From Bacillus sp. AFS088145 (GTDB lineage Bacteria > Bacillota > Bacilli > Bacillales > Bacillaceae_G), in assembly GCF_002564465.1 (NCBI RefSeq), contig NZ_NUUX01000034.1, positions 49,647 through 84,637 on the forward strand: a stretch of DNA of 34,991 nt, given 5' to 3'. The notes under the pieces are model-generated. The model did not search any database and had not been told where the DNA came from. It was given only the letters and a program-made list of their open reading frames with translations. This document shows, piece after piece, positions 22,834 through 30,193 of this stretch. A program made the position numbers and the translations under genes. Every line of letters begins with the position of its first letter. The stretch's first letter is position 1.

Positions 22834-22875
22834 AAGAGCAAGGGACTGTATAATGCCCCCCTTGCTCTTCTTTTT
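22834..22875. terminator. Bidirectional terminator between the small membrane protein gene and cbpA
   Basis: AAGAGCAAGGG and CCCTTGCTCTT pair across a loop of about a dozen bases, with a T-run at 22871-22875 on the plus strand and AAAATTTAAA-type flank on the other. The cbpA stop codon is at 22878. Confidence 0.8.
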
Positions 22876-22877
22876 AA

Positions 22878-23525
22878 TTATTTTTGAGCAGCATGGCCTG
22901 TTGCAACTTCTTCATGCATAATATGAAACTCTTTTTTAATAATATCTTTTTTCAACTTAATATAATCGTCTTCACTAATAGTTGGCGGTAGCGTAATTAA
23001 AATTCTTCGATAAACCGAATCGCTATCTAGAGTAATACAGCTCTTCAAATTTGAATATTTATTTACAAGCTTAGCTAATCTTGCTAATGCACCTTCATGT
23101 TCCATCGTACTAACAGTTAATGAATAACCGCCGTCCTTCAGTCCCCATGCTTCTTCTAATAATTCAAAAACTGTTTTATGCGTTAAAATTCCTACAAATT
23201 CATTTAAATCATTTACTACTGCTAAATATGGAAAACGTTTAATCGTAAAGAATACTTTGAAAAATGGTGAATCCTCCTGAATTGGTGGACATTCTTTGCG
23301 CACAAAATCATTTACTGTCTTACCTTGCAAAGAATCGTTATCTACTAAATACTCAGCTAAATCAACACGATAAAGATTTCCAACATACTCTCTATCATTT
23401 TCACTTAAAACTGGAATACATCGATATTTTGTTTTCTTTAAAAGATCCCATGCAAACTGTGCCTCAGTTGAAACCATACAATGAACTACATCATGTTTTT
23501 TTACGATATTACCTTTAATTCTCAA
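22878..23525 (-). CDS. cbpA: CBS-pair/ACT-like protein, CbpA type (probable c-di-AMP binding)
   Basis: A 215-residue cytoplasmic protein. Two CBS motifs occupy about residues 1-130 (RCIPVLSENDREYVGNLYRV, then FPYLAVVNDLNEFVGILTHK), followed by an ACT-like domain (GYSLTVSTMEHEGALARLAK ... RRILITLPPTIS). This resembles proteins called cyclic di-AMP binding protein CbpA in Bacillus and Listeria, and more distantly AcuB. The name is from memory, moderately sure. Start: homologues begin at MRIK, which corresponds to the TTG at 23525 (TTG AGA ATT AAA), with a weak AGTAGGG site six bases upstream; a TTG six codons earlier is the alternative. Such proteins link c-di-AMP level to stringent or metabolic signalling. 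Confidence 0.75.
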   Translation of the reverse strand: MRIKGNIVKKHDVVHCMVSTEAQFAWDLLKKTKYRCIPVLSENDREYVGNLYRVDLAEYLVDNDSLQGKTVNDFVRKECPPIQEDSPFFKVFFTIKRFPYLAVVNDLNEFVGILTHKTVFELLEEAWGLKDGGYSLTVSTMEHEGALARLAKLVNKYSNLKSCITLDSDSVYRRILITLPPTISEDDYIKLKKDIIKKEFHIMHEEVATGHAAQK

Positions 23526-23968
23526 TAATAACCCTACTTTCAAAATTTATTTTACTAATCATTCTTAATTTTTCTCTTTTAAAAACACATATACAAAAAT
23601 AAAAACTCCATCAAGTCGCATGATTTGATTAAAAGCACTGTTAACAAAAATAGATTCGATTCAAGTCCCTCTTCCCAAAGATTGTAACTCTAAAAACCTC
23701 CTTATACGCTCCTCAATATAGGATCTTTTGATGTTTCATTATGTGGGAATCTTACGGATCTTACGTTAATAAATAACAATATCTTTTAAAACGAACTCGA
23801 AGCCTTTCATAATTAATTCGCCCTTTCTCAAAATGTACCTTTTTTGTTTCATAAACTAATTCAAAATTTTCAAATTATTTTACAATACTATTTAAAGTCA
23901 ACATCATATCTATATTTTTAAAAAAGAAATTTATTCCAAGATAATCAAAAAAAAAAGACAAAAAATTG
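23526..23968. other. Gene-free stretch upstream of cbpA
   Basis: About 440 A/T-rich bases with many stop codons in all frames. The promoter of cbpA must lie here, but I see no convincing one. No hairpin with a U-run, repeat or conserved leader stands out. The tandem repeat at 23969 follows directly. Confidence 0.5.
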
Positions 23969-24116
23969 GCTTCATGAGGAACTTAAAATGCTTTTTCTTG
24001 TCATTTTTAACAGGTTCATAAGGTACTTATATTGCTTTTTCTTGTAATTTACTTCCTCATAACAGGTTCATGAGGTACTTTAATTGCTTTTTCTTGAGAA
24101 TTACTTACTCATAACC
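23969..24116. repeat. Three-copy tandem repeat, 52-bp unit
   Basis: Units start at 23969 (44 bp, with 8 bases missing), 24013 (52 bp) and 24065 (52 bp). The shared core is GGTTCATGAGGTACTT followed by a few variable bases, TTGCTTTTTCTTG, a variable AATTACTT stretch and CTCATAACA. Copies 2 and 3 differ at only about nine positions. No frame is open through it. It lies in the gap between the PspA-like gene terminator and cbpA. Confidence 0.85.
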
Positions 24117-24197
24117 TCCTGTAGTGGAAATCCACCTCCCTCATCTTCTTCTCCAGTGAAAAAATTAAAATTAGTTGAATTTTTCCTTTAAATCCAC

Positions 24198-24228
24198 AAA
24201 AAAAAGAAGAGATTAGTGATCTCTTCTT
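24198..24228 (-). terminator. Terminator of the LiaI/PspA-like operon
   Basis: AAGAAGAGAT (24204-24213) and ATCTCTTCTT (24219-24228) form a perfect stem with a five-base loop; on the minus strand eight T follow. It lies 11 bases after the PspA-like stop codon. Confidence 0.9.
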
Positions 24229-24239
24229 CATGAAAACGA

Positions 24240-24887
24240 TTATGCTTCTTGCTTTACTTTATTTGTCAGTTCTTTTTTTAATAAGTCAATTTTGTAATCA
24301 AATGATTGAAGATCAAATTCTGAACGAACTCTTAGCTCTAAATCACGAATTTGTTTTTCAAAGTAGTTGAAGTCAATTGATGGCATTTTACTATTAAGTA
24401 AATGGTGAGTTTCATTTATTTTTTTTGTAGCGTGAGCCATGTTTTGACGAGACATTAAGTCATATTTTTTCGTATGAAGCTCTTTTAACTTTTTTTCAAT
24501 TTGATTAACTTGCTCATGCATAAAGCTAATTTCTTCTTCTGTTTTAGCGATTAAGGTAACAAACTTTTCAGCTTGTTCTTTATAAAAAGCTAGATCTTCA
24601 GTTGCACGTTTGATTAGCTCTTCGGCACCAGCTTCATTTGCAACCTTTAATTGTTCTTCACGTTTTTGCACCATTTGAAGTGCTCCCTCACGTTCGACCT
24701 GGAATTTCGTACGTAATGAATAATGTCTTTCAAGTAATCCCCTTACTTTTCCTAATTCACTTTCAGATTGTTTAATGAAGTAGTTTAATTGTGAGATAGG
24801 ATTTTGTTGTTCTTTCTCATCTAATAAGCCATGTAAATCCGCTGAGATTTGATTTTTAATACGAGTAAATAAGTTTTTCATAGTCAT
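24240..24887 (-). CDS. PspA/IM30 (LiaH-like) envelope-stress protein
   Basis: A 215-residue, highly charged coiled-coil protein. After an amphipathic N-terminal helix (MKNLFTRIKNQISADLHGLL), helices run nearly unbroken from about residue 25 to 150, with the long hairpin expected of ESCRT-III/PspA proteins (ISQLNYFIKQSESELGKVRG, MVQKREEQLKVANEAGAEEL). A short break around MPSIDF leads to the last helices. Such proteins coat damaged membrane. Two ATGs compete: 24887 (three bases after GAGGAG) and 24881 (nine bases), the latter better spaced. It starts nine bases after a small membrane protein gene, the same arrangement as liaI-liaH. No LiaF/LiaS/LiaR genes are nearby. Confidence 0.87.
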   Translation of the reverse strand: MTMKNLFTRIKNQISADLHGLLDEKEQQNPISQLNYFIKQSESELGKVRGLLERHYSLRTKFQVEREGALQMVQKREEQLKVANEAGAEELIKRATEDLAFYKEQAEKFVTLIAKTEEEISFMHEQVNQIEKKLKELHTKKYDLMSRQNMAHATKKINETHHLLNSKMPSIDFNYFEKQIRDLELRVRSEFDLQSFDYKIDLLKKELTNKVKQEA

Positions 24888-24896
24888 ACACTCCTC

Positions 24897-25226
24897 TTAT
24901 TTTATAGGGTTGAAATTTTCATCATAAATATTAAATTCATCATCTTTAAGTTTTTTTTGATTTTTATAATCTTTATATAGGTAATAAAGCAAAATTGCTG
25001 CTGCTGCACCTATTAAAGAAGGAAGACCACTTATTGCAATCGATAAACCGATTAATCCAATAATTGTCCAGATGATTTTCATTAAAATCGAATCTGTTTT
25101 CATAAACTTTTTAAAACTGAAATATGTGATTACCAACCCAAGTGCTAAAGTAATCAAGCCACCTAAATTCGCTAAAGCAACTCCAATTAATATTAGTACG
25201 AGGATAAAAGTTAAGAACTTCTTCAT
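24897..25226 (-). CDS. LiaI-like small membrane protein
   Basis: A 109-residue protein with three to four hydrophobic helices (FLTFILVLILIGVALANLGG, LITLALGLVITYFSF, IIWTIIGLIGLSIAISG, LIGAAAAILLYYLY) and a polar tail ending DDEFNIYDENFNPIK. The pattern and the position directly before a PspA/LiaH-like gene match LiaI, the membrane anchor that recruits LiaH. Start: ATG 25226; AAAGGAGG is ten bases upstream and a second GAGG closer. The frame is open seven codons further from a TTG, but those codons are the ribosome site itself. I see no clear LiaR box or ECF promoter upstream. Confidence 0.75.
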   Translation of the reverse strand: MKKFLTFILVLILIGVALANLGGLITLALGLVITYFSFKKFMKTDSILMKIIWTIIGLIGLSIAISGLPSLIGAAAAILLYYLYKDYKNQKKLKDDEFNIYDENFNPIK

Positions 25227-25342
25227 GACCTCGTCGCCTCCTTTCAACTTATACTCTTATCTTATACAAGTTTTTATTTCGGAATAATGGCCTGAGGAAT
25301 GGTTTTATATCAGACTTAAGAAGTAGAAGAGCAAGACAAAAC

Positions 25343-25379
25343 AAAAAACCAGATCAATTTGGATAATCCATTGATCTGG
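25343..25379 (-). terminator. Terminator of the deacetylase gene at 25386
   Basis: CCAGATCAAT and ATTGATCTGG form a perfect 10-bp stem with an 11-base loop; on the minus strand TTTTTTG follows. It begins six bases after the stop codon. Confidence 0.9.
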
Positions 25380-25385
25380 TTTTGA

Positions 25386-26138
25386 CTAAAAATTAGGAAG
25401 TTTAACTCCTGCTTTCAATTGTAATAATTGTGATACCGTTACAAACTGATAGCCTTGCTTTTGAAGAGCCGGTAAGATTTGTTTCAGTGCTTCGATCGTT
25501 TGACTACGGTCCCCTCCGTGATCATGAAAAAGAACAATATCTCCTTTTCTAGTATCTTTTAATACATTTGATACGATTTTATATACTCCAGGATTTTGCC
25601 AATCAAATGTATCCTGATGCCAAGACCACATAACAGTTAAATAGCCAAGATCATGCACGGTATTGATCGAACGCTCACTATAGTAACCAAATGGTGGTCT
25701 AAATAATACTGGTTCGACATGAGTTGCAGCTATAATTGCATCATGAGTTTTATGTAATTGATCTCTTATTTGCTCATCAGTTAAATACTGAAGTCTAGCA
25801 TGCGTATATGTATGATTTGCAACTTCATGACCCTCTTCTATTTCTCTCATTACAACTTCAGGAAATTTCGCAACTCTCTCACCGACTAAAAAAAATGTTG
25901 CTTTAGCATTATACTTCTTTAACAAATCTAAAACTTCTGGGGTATATTCATCATTCGGCCCATCATCAAATGTAATGGCTATTACTTTCTCTTTTACGGG
26001 TACCTCCCAAATAGCAGTACCTTGCTTTTCGTAGTAATATCGATTTTTACTTTCAGCTGATGCATTAATAGAACTGTAAAAAATAAATTGGAAACTAAAA
26101 ATAAATAAAAGGATAACTTTTAACTGTTTCAAAGCCAT
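25386..26138 (-). CDS. Secreted polysaccharide deacetylase (NodB domain)
   Basis: A 250-residue exported CE4 esterase. A signal peptide (MALKQLKVILLFIFSFQFIF ... INASAES) leads to the NodB domain: TFDDGP (56-61, catalytic base and metal Asp), HTYTH (109-113, metal His), RPPFGYYSER (motif 3), MWSWHQDTFDW (motif 4) and LFHDHGG (motif 5). All five are intact, so it should be active, probably on peptidoglycan or chitin-like N-acetylglucosamine. It is of the same general family as PdaA/PdaB-type enzymes, but I cannot assign the subfamily. Start at ATG 26138 after AAGGAAGG. It is a second, more canonical deacetylase than the one at 13217-14002. Monocistronic. Confidence 0.9.
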   Translation of the reverse strand: MALKQLKVILLFIFSFQFIFYSSINASAESKNRYYYEKQGTAIWEVPVKEKVIAITFDDGPNDEYTPEVLDLLKKYNAKATFFLVGERVAKFPEVVMREIEEGHEVANHTYTHARLQYLTDEQIRDQLHKTHDAIIAATHVEPVLFRPPFGYYSERSINTVHDLGYLTVMWSWHQDTFDWQNPGVYKIVSNVLKDTRKGDIVLFHDHGGDRSQTIEALKQILPALQKQGYQFVTVSQLLQLKAGVKLPNF

Positions 26139-26250
26139 GACCTTCCTTTTACACAGAATACTTATATCATGTCTCTAAACTATTCTTTTATGTACACTTC
26201 TCAACTTTTTAAAAGCACTGCATCTTAACTGAAAATTTCATTCGTGAAAA

Positions 26251-27177
26251 TCAATCGTTTCTTGTGATTTCATATTCATCGAAATCATTCGCTATATATG
26301 TTTGATCAAAGATTTCACGTGCTTCATCTAATAATTTTTTTGAAGCTTCTCCTTGATATCTTGCACTTATATGCGTTAAATAGAGAGTTTTAATTCCCTC
26401 ACATTTAGCAACAGTTGCAATTTGAGTACTTGTAGTATGGAAATAATCATATGCATGAGCTGTTTCATCGTCTGCAAAGGTTGATTCATGAACTAATACA
26501 TCCATACCTCTTGCAAGCAAATTACTTTTATCAGTTAAACGAGTATCCCCTGCTATTGCAATGCGTCGACCTTTTTTTGAAGGGCCAATAAAATCCTTAC
26601 CATTTAAAATTCTTCCATCCTCTAAAGTTACTGTTTTCCCTTCTTTTAGGAATTTATATACTGGCCCTGGTTTTACACCAATTTTCTTTAATTCCTCTAC
26701 GTTCAATTCTCCAGGTAAATCCTTTTCAATAATTTGATAACCAAATGATTGAATTCCATGTTCAAGTTCTACTGCTTGAACAATAAATTGGTCATCTTCA
26801 AAAACGATACCTTCAGAAGTTTCAACATAATGAATCGGATATTTCAAATAAGTACCACTAATTTTAAAGCTAGTCTCTACATAATCCTTTAACCCTTTAG
26901 GTCCATAAATTGTTAATAAATCTTCTCCACCTAAAAATGTTCTACTACTTAATAATCCAGGCAATCCAAAGATATGATCACCATGGCAATGAGTAATAAA
27001 AATTTTCTCGATTCGTCGTGGTCGAATTGACGTATGTAATATTTGGTGCTGTGTTGCTTCACCACAATCGAAAAGCCAAGTCGCTCCTCTTTCCTCTAAA
27101 AGCTGTAATGCAATACTTGTTACATTCCTACCTTTTGATGGCATTCCTGCTCCCGTTCCTAAAAATACAAGCTTCAC
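26251..27177 (-). CDS. rnz: Ribonuclease Z (tRNA 3' endonuclease)
   Basis: A 308-residue MBL-fold endoribonuclease that cuts 3' trailers from tRNA precursors lacking [17 protein letters not shown] is the diagnostic N-terminus of the family, [14 protein letters not shown] (61-74) holds H63, H65, D67 and H68, IAGDTRLTD the bridging Asp, and ESTFADDE plus LTHISARY complete the zinc sites. The exosite arm (tRNA elbow) corresponds to [18 protein letters not shown]. Length matches B. subtilis Rnz. Start is GTG 27177, seven bases after GGAGG. The gene lies within 5 kb of proI, as in B. subtilis, where rnz is yqjK. Confidence 0.95.
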   Translation of the reverse strand: MKLVFLGTGAGMPSKGRNVTSIALQLLEERGATWLFDCGEATQHQILHTSIRPRRIEKIFITHCHGDHIFGLPGLLSSRTFLGGEDLLTIYGPKGLKDYVETSFKISGTYLKYPIHYVETSEGIVFEDDQFIVQAVELEHGIQSFGYQIIEKDLPGELNVEELKKIGVKPGPVYKFLKEGKTVTLEDGRILNGKDFIGPSKKGRRIAIAGDTRLTDKSNLLARGMDVLVHESTFADDETAHAYDYFHTTSTQIATVAKCEGIKTLYLTHISARYQGEASKKLLDEAREIFDQTYIANDFDEYEITRND

Positions 27178-27211
27178 GTTAATGCCTCCATCTTAATCAT
27201 TTCTAATTGTT

Positions 27212-27240
27212 ACAGTACCACTAGTATATTAAATTGCCAA
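27212..27240 (-). promoter_or_regulatory. Probable promoter of rnz
   Basis: Minus strand TTGGCA (27240-27235), a 17-base spacer and TACTGT (27217-27212) with a TGG extended -10. It lies 35 bases before the rnz start codon. Confidence 0.5.
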
Positions 27241-27324
27241 CACTTTAAAGAATGATTTATGAATTGATTGGGAAATTTACACAATAGAGCTTAGTTTTTT
27301 AAATATAATATATGGAGGAAAACA

Positions 27325-28440
27325 ATGCGAAGACGTTTTTTCCAAATCGCCACTGTCTCACTAATTGCTAGCCTTACTTTAACCAGCTGTGCTAATCGAA
27401 ATAATAATATAAGTGCATCGGAGAAAGAAAAAGAAAATGATTTTAAGATCGGAATTGTTATGGGTAAAACTGAAATTCACGATAAAGGATTTAACCAAGC
27501 AGTTTGGGATGGAATTATAGAAACTGGAAAGAAACATGGTTGGAAGGAAAATAAAAATTATGTAAAAACTGATGCCCCAAATGACAAAGCAGCAAAAAAG
27601 GAATTAATGAAGTATGCAAAGAAAAAATATGATTTAACTTTTGGAATAGGCTATTCATTTCAAAAAGCCATCTCTGAAGTTGCGAGTAAAGAAAAAAAAT
27701 CTGACTTTGTCATAATTGATGGGATTGTTGAAAAACCAAATGTAGTAAGTGTTACCTATCGCGAAGAGCAATCAGCATTCCTCGCTGGTATTGCAGCAGC
27801 GATGAACACTAAAACGCATAAGATTGGATTTATCGGTGGTACAAAAGATCCATTTATAAAAAGGTTTGAATACGGATTTAAAGCAGGTGTTATGTCCGTC
27901 GATCCAAAAATAAAAGTATTGACCGAATTTGCAAATTCATATGATAAACCTGCAGAAGGAAGTAAATTAGCAAAAACCTTATATAATGATAAAGGTGTAG
28001 ATATAATTTTCCAAGTAGCAGGAAAAACAGGATTAGGTGTATTTACTGAAGCTAAAAAATTAAAGAAAAATGGTAAAAAGGTTTGGGTAATTGGTGTTGA
28101 CCGGGATCAATATAAACAAGGATTACCGGAAAATGTCACCCTAACATCAGCAATCAAACGAATTGATAAAGGCGTAGATGAAGTAATCACAAAGAAATTA
28201 AAAGGGAACTTTCAAGGTGGACGCATTTTGAGATGGGGCATAAAAGAAAATGGCGTTGATCTTGCAAAAACAGATAAGAATTTAAATAAAGACACTAAAG
28301 AACAAGTTGATTTATATAAAGCAAATATAAGAACAGGACATATCGAAGTACCAGAAACAAAAAAGGATTTTGATAACTTCTCTCCTACAAAGCCTGAAAA
28401 AGCAGAAATTAAAAAGAAAAAAGTAAAAATTGGTAAATAA
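27325..28440 (+). CDS. BMP-family substrate-binding lipoprotein
   Basis: A 371-residue lipoprotein of the BmpA/Med/NupN (PnrA-like) family, which binds purine nucleosides. The signal peptide MRRRFFQIATVSLIASLTLT ends in lipobox LTSC (Cys22). The periplasmic-binding fold follows: FKIGIVMGKTEIHDKGFNQA, YDLTFGIGYSFQKAI, VSVTYREEQSAFLAGIAAAM (the conserved FLAG block), KIGFIGGTKDPFIKRFEYGF and VDIIFQVAGKTGLGVF. The last 25 residues are an unusual Lys-rich tail (KKKKVKIGK). No ABC ATPase or permease is adjacent, so it serves a transporter encoded elsewhere or is a stand-alone sensor like Med. Start at ATG 27325, six bases after GGAGG. Confidence 0.88.
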   Translation: MRRRFFQIATVSLIASLTLTSCANRNNNISASEKEKENDFKIGIVMGKTEIHDKGFNQAVWDGIIETGKKHGWKENKNYVKTDAPNDKAAKKELMKYAKKKYDLTFGIGYSFQKAISEVASKEKKSDFVIIDGIVEKPNVVSVTYREEQSAFLAGIAAAMNTKTHKIGFIGGTKDPFIKRFEYGFKAGVMSVDPKIKVLTEFANSYDKPAEGSKLAKTLYNDKGVDIIFQVAGKTGLGVFTEAKKLKKNGKKVWVIGVDRDQYKQGLPENVTLTSAIKRIDKGVDEVITKKLKGNFQGGRILRWGIKENGVDLAKTDKNLNKDTKEQVDLYKANIRTGHIEVPETKKDFDNFSPTKPEKAEIKKKKVKIGK

Positions 28441-28512
28441 AAAAATCTTGTCCAATTATATGAATATTCTGCATATAGTGTAATACCAACAAAAAAAGTT
28501 AGGTGTGATACT

Positions 28513-28896
28513 ATGTCAATTCGAGATTTCATATTACTATTCTATTGTTTTATTATCTTTTTATCTGTACCAATTGGGTATAGGTATGCTTCAAAGAAAA
28601 CAAAAGAAACTGGACAATTTTTACCGTATTTAGTAGTATCGCTTGCCATTGTTTTAGCAGACGGAATCCTTTCTATTTTAGTTTGGTCACTATTTACATC
28701 ACAAATGGATACATTCATGTATATAGGTGGATTACTTACTGGAATGATTTTCACATCAATCTGTGGTCTATTACTACTATCCGTTTTACTTTTAAGAAGA
28801 AAATATTTTTTAAACGCATTTGTTGATCTAAACACTGCTAGAACCGGAACGAATCCACCACCGAATGATCAATCAACCAATGATTTAAAGAAATAG
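28513..28896 (+). CDS. Three-TM membrane protein, unknown
   Basis: A 127-residue protein with three hydrophobic helices (about 6-24, 39-60 and 68-94) and a polar tail rich in Asn, Pro and Thr (TGTNPPPNDQSTNDLKK). A charged loop, YRYASKKTKETGQF, follows helix 1. I do not recognise a family with confidence. The start is the ATG at 28513, with AGGTGTGAT upstream. It follows the BMP lipoprotein gene by 72 bases on the same strand and could share its transcript, since no terminator lies between them. Its stop codon is inside the following terminator stem. Confidence 0.75.
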   Translation: MSIRDFILLFYCFIIFLSVPIGYRYASKKTKETGQFLPYLVVSLAIVLADGILSILVWSLFTSQMDTFMYIGGLLTGMIFTSICGLLLLSVLLLRRKYFLNAFVDLNTARTGTNPPPNDQSTNDLKK

Positions 28897-28921
28897 AGCT
28901 CTCATGCTCTATTTCTTTTTT
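28887..28921 (+). terminator. Terminator overlapping the stop codon of the 28513 gene
   Basis: AAAGAAATAGAG (28887-28898) pairs perfectly with CTCTATTTCTTT (28907-28918) and runs into six or more T. The TAG stop (28894-28896) is part of the left arm. Confidence 0.9.
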
Positions 28922-28974
28922 ACTTGTAGAACAGTTATTTCCATAAAAAAGTTTCGTATTTCGAAGCTAATAAA

Positions 28975-29004
28975 TTGAGATTTAGCTCTAATTTTGTTTA
29001 TACT
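28975..29004 (+). promoter_or_regulatory. Probable promoter of the DsbA-family gene
   Basis: TTGAGA (28975-28980), an 18-base spacer and TATACT (28999-29004) lie about 30 bases before the start codon at 29033. Confidence 0.55.
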
Positions 29005-29032
29005 TTCTTTAATTGATTTAGGAGGTTTTATA

Positions 29033-29644
29033 ATGAAAGTTACAATTTATTCGGACTATGTATGTCCGTTTTGCTATTTAGGAAAAAAACCACTTGAGGA
29101 CGCTATGAAAGAAGTTAGCGATGTAGAGCTTGAATGGAAACCATTCCAATTAAGACCTGAGGGAGCTGAACCTTTAAGTCCAAATAGTTCTTATATTCAA
29201 CAAGGATGGAAATTCGGAGTTCAACCACTTGCACAAAAACTTGGTGTAGAGATGATTTTACCAACTATGGATCCCCATCCTTCAACTAAAAAAGCTCACA
29301 GAGGCTTTTTATTCGCAGAAGAAAATGGAAAAGGTGCTGAATATGCTCAAGCAGTTTTAGCAGATTTTTGGACAGAAGGCAAAGAAATTGGTGATGTAAA
29401 CGTACTGGCAGATATCGCTGAAAAACTTGGTTTAGACCGTTCTCAATTCATAGAAGCTGTTTCAAATACAAAGTATGACTCATCGATCCAAAACCCTAAT
29501 TTTATTAATGCAGTACCAACATTTATAATTGGTGATCAAGTTTTACAAGGTGTTCAAAGTAAAGAAGCATTTATTCAATCTCTAAACAACCAAAAACTTG
29601 TTGAGCAGTCTTCATTAAGCTGCGATATTGATGGAAACTGTTAA
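29033..29644 (+). CDS. DsbA-family (FrnE-like) oxidoreductase
   Basis: A 203-residue cytoplasmic thioredoxin-fold protein with an inserted helical domain. The redox motif YVCPFCYLG places C11 and C14 in the CPFC site; the cis-Pro loop is NAVPTFIIG near residue 163. There is no signal peptide, so it is not a periplasmic-type DsbA; it belongs with FrnE/YwbO-like proteins often called 2-hydroxychromene-2-carboxylate isomerase-like. Two further Cys close the C-terminus (SLSCDIDGNC), a feature of FrnE relatives that take part in disulfide exchange. Start is ATG 29033, seven bases after AGGAGG; the frame opens 13 codons earlier, inside the promoter. Monocistronic. Confidence 0.88.
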   Translation: MKVTIYSDYVCPFCYLGKKPLEDAMKEVSDVELEWKPFQLRPEGAEPLSPNSSYIQQGWKFGVQPLAQKLGVEMILPTMDPHPSTKKAHRGFLFAEENGKGAEYAQAVLADFWTEGKEIGDVNVLADIAEKLGLDRSQFIEAVSNTKYDSSIQNPNFINAVPTFIIGDQVLQGVQSKEAFIQSLNNQKLVEQSSLSCDIDGNC

Positions 29645-29662
29645 TAATCTTTAATCAAAAAG

Positions 29663-29710
29663 GATGTCCATTAAGTTTATTTAATTAATAACTTATGGGA
29701 CATCTTTTTT
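29663..29710 (+). terminator. Terminator of the DsbA-family gene
   Basis: GATGTCC (29663-29669) pairs with GGGACATC (29697-29704), with a second AAGTT/AACTT stretch inside, and six T follow (29705-29710). Confidence 0.8.
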
Positions 29711-29803
29711 AATTTTTATAAATCAACTGGGATAAATATTTTCATAATTTTGTTGATCGTTCTTTAGTTCATTCTTAATTAAGAACAAATAACAAATAAC
29801 AAA

Positions 29804-29968
29804 TCATTTCCCAACTACATTAACTTGACTCCAATCGATTACATACGGATTACCAGTTAAATTTTTTCTTACTTCAGTAACAATACTCATTTGCTTTTTT
29901 ACAACTTCTGATTTAATTAATTTTTCTCCGTCCCCACTACCATCATAATACAAAGGCTTCTTCTCCAT
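29804..29968 (-). CDS. 54-residue hypothetical protein
   Basis: A small soluble protein, MEKKPLYYDGSGDGEKLIKS to WSQVNVVGK. It has no membrane segment, Cys, or known motif; the middle (KSEVVKKQMSIVTEVRKNL) could be one helix. I do not recognise it. The case for a real gene is its ribosome binding site: GGAGGTGATATC directly before the ATG at 29968 is almost the full anti-SD complement. The frame continues 26 codons upstream without a site. It lies alone between the DsbA-family and Gfo/Idh/MocA genes, convergent with the former. Confidence 0.65.
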   Translation of the reverse strand: MEKKPLYYDGSGDGEKLIKSEVVKKQMSIVTEVRKNLTGNPYVIDWSQVNVVGK

Positions 29969-30193
29969 GATATCACCTCCATTACTTATCAATGAATTAT
30001 TTTCTCTTTCTGTGTCTAAAACCCCTTTTTGAATTTGGTAATTCACAAAACTTTTTACTCAAAAAATTTTTCCTGTGAGCAATTTGTAGCACCTCAAATA
30101 ACTTATGTTAAGAACATGATACCTATTTCTTTAATTTTTTAATTTTTCTTACTATAATTACAATATAAATCTATTTCGAAAGGTGTTTTTCTC

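Noticed and set aside
28212-28835. Two minus-strand open frames (28212-28532 and 28542-28835)
   Set aside because: Both are antisense to the BMP lipoprotein and membrane protein genes and lack translation signals.
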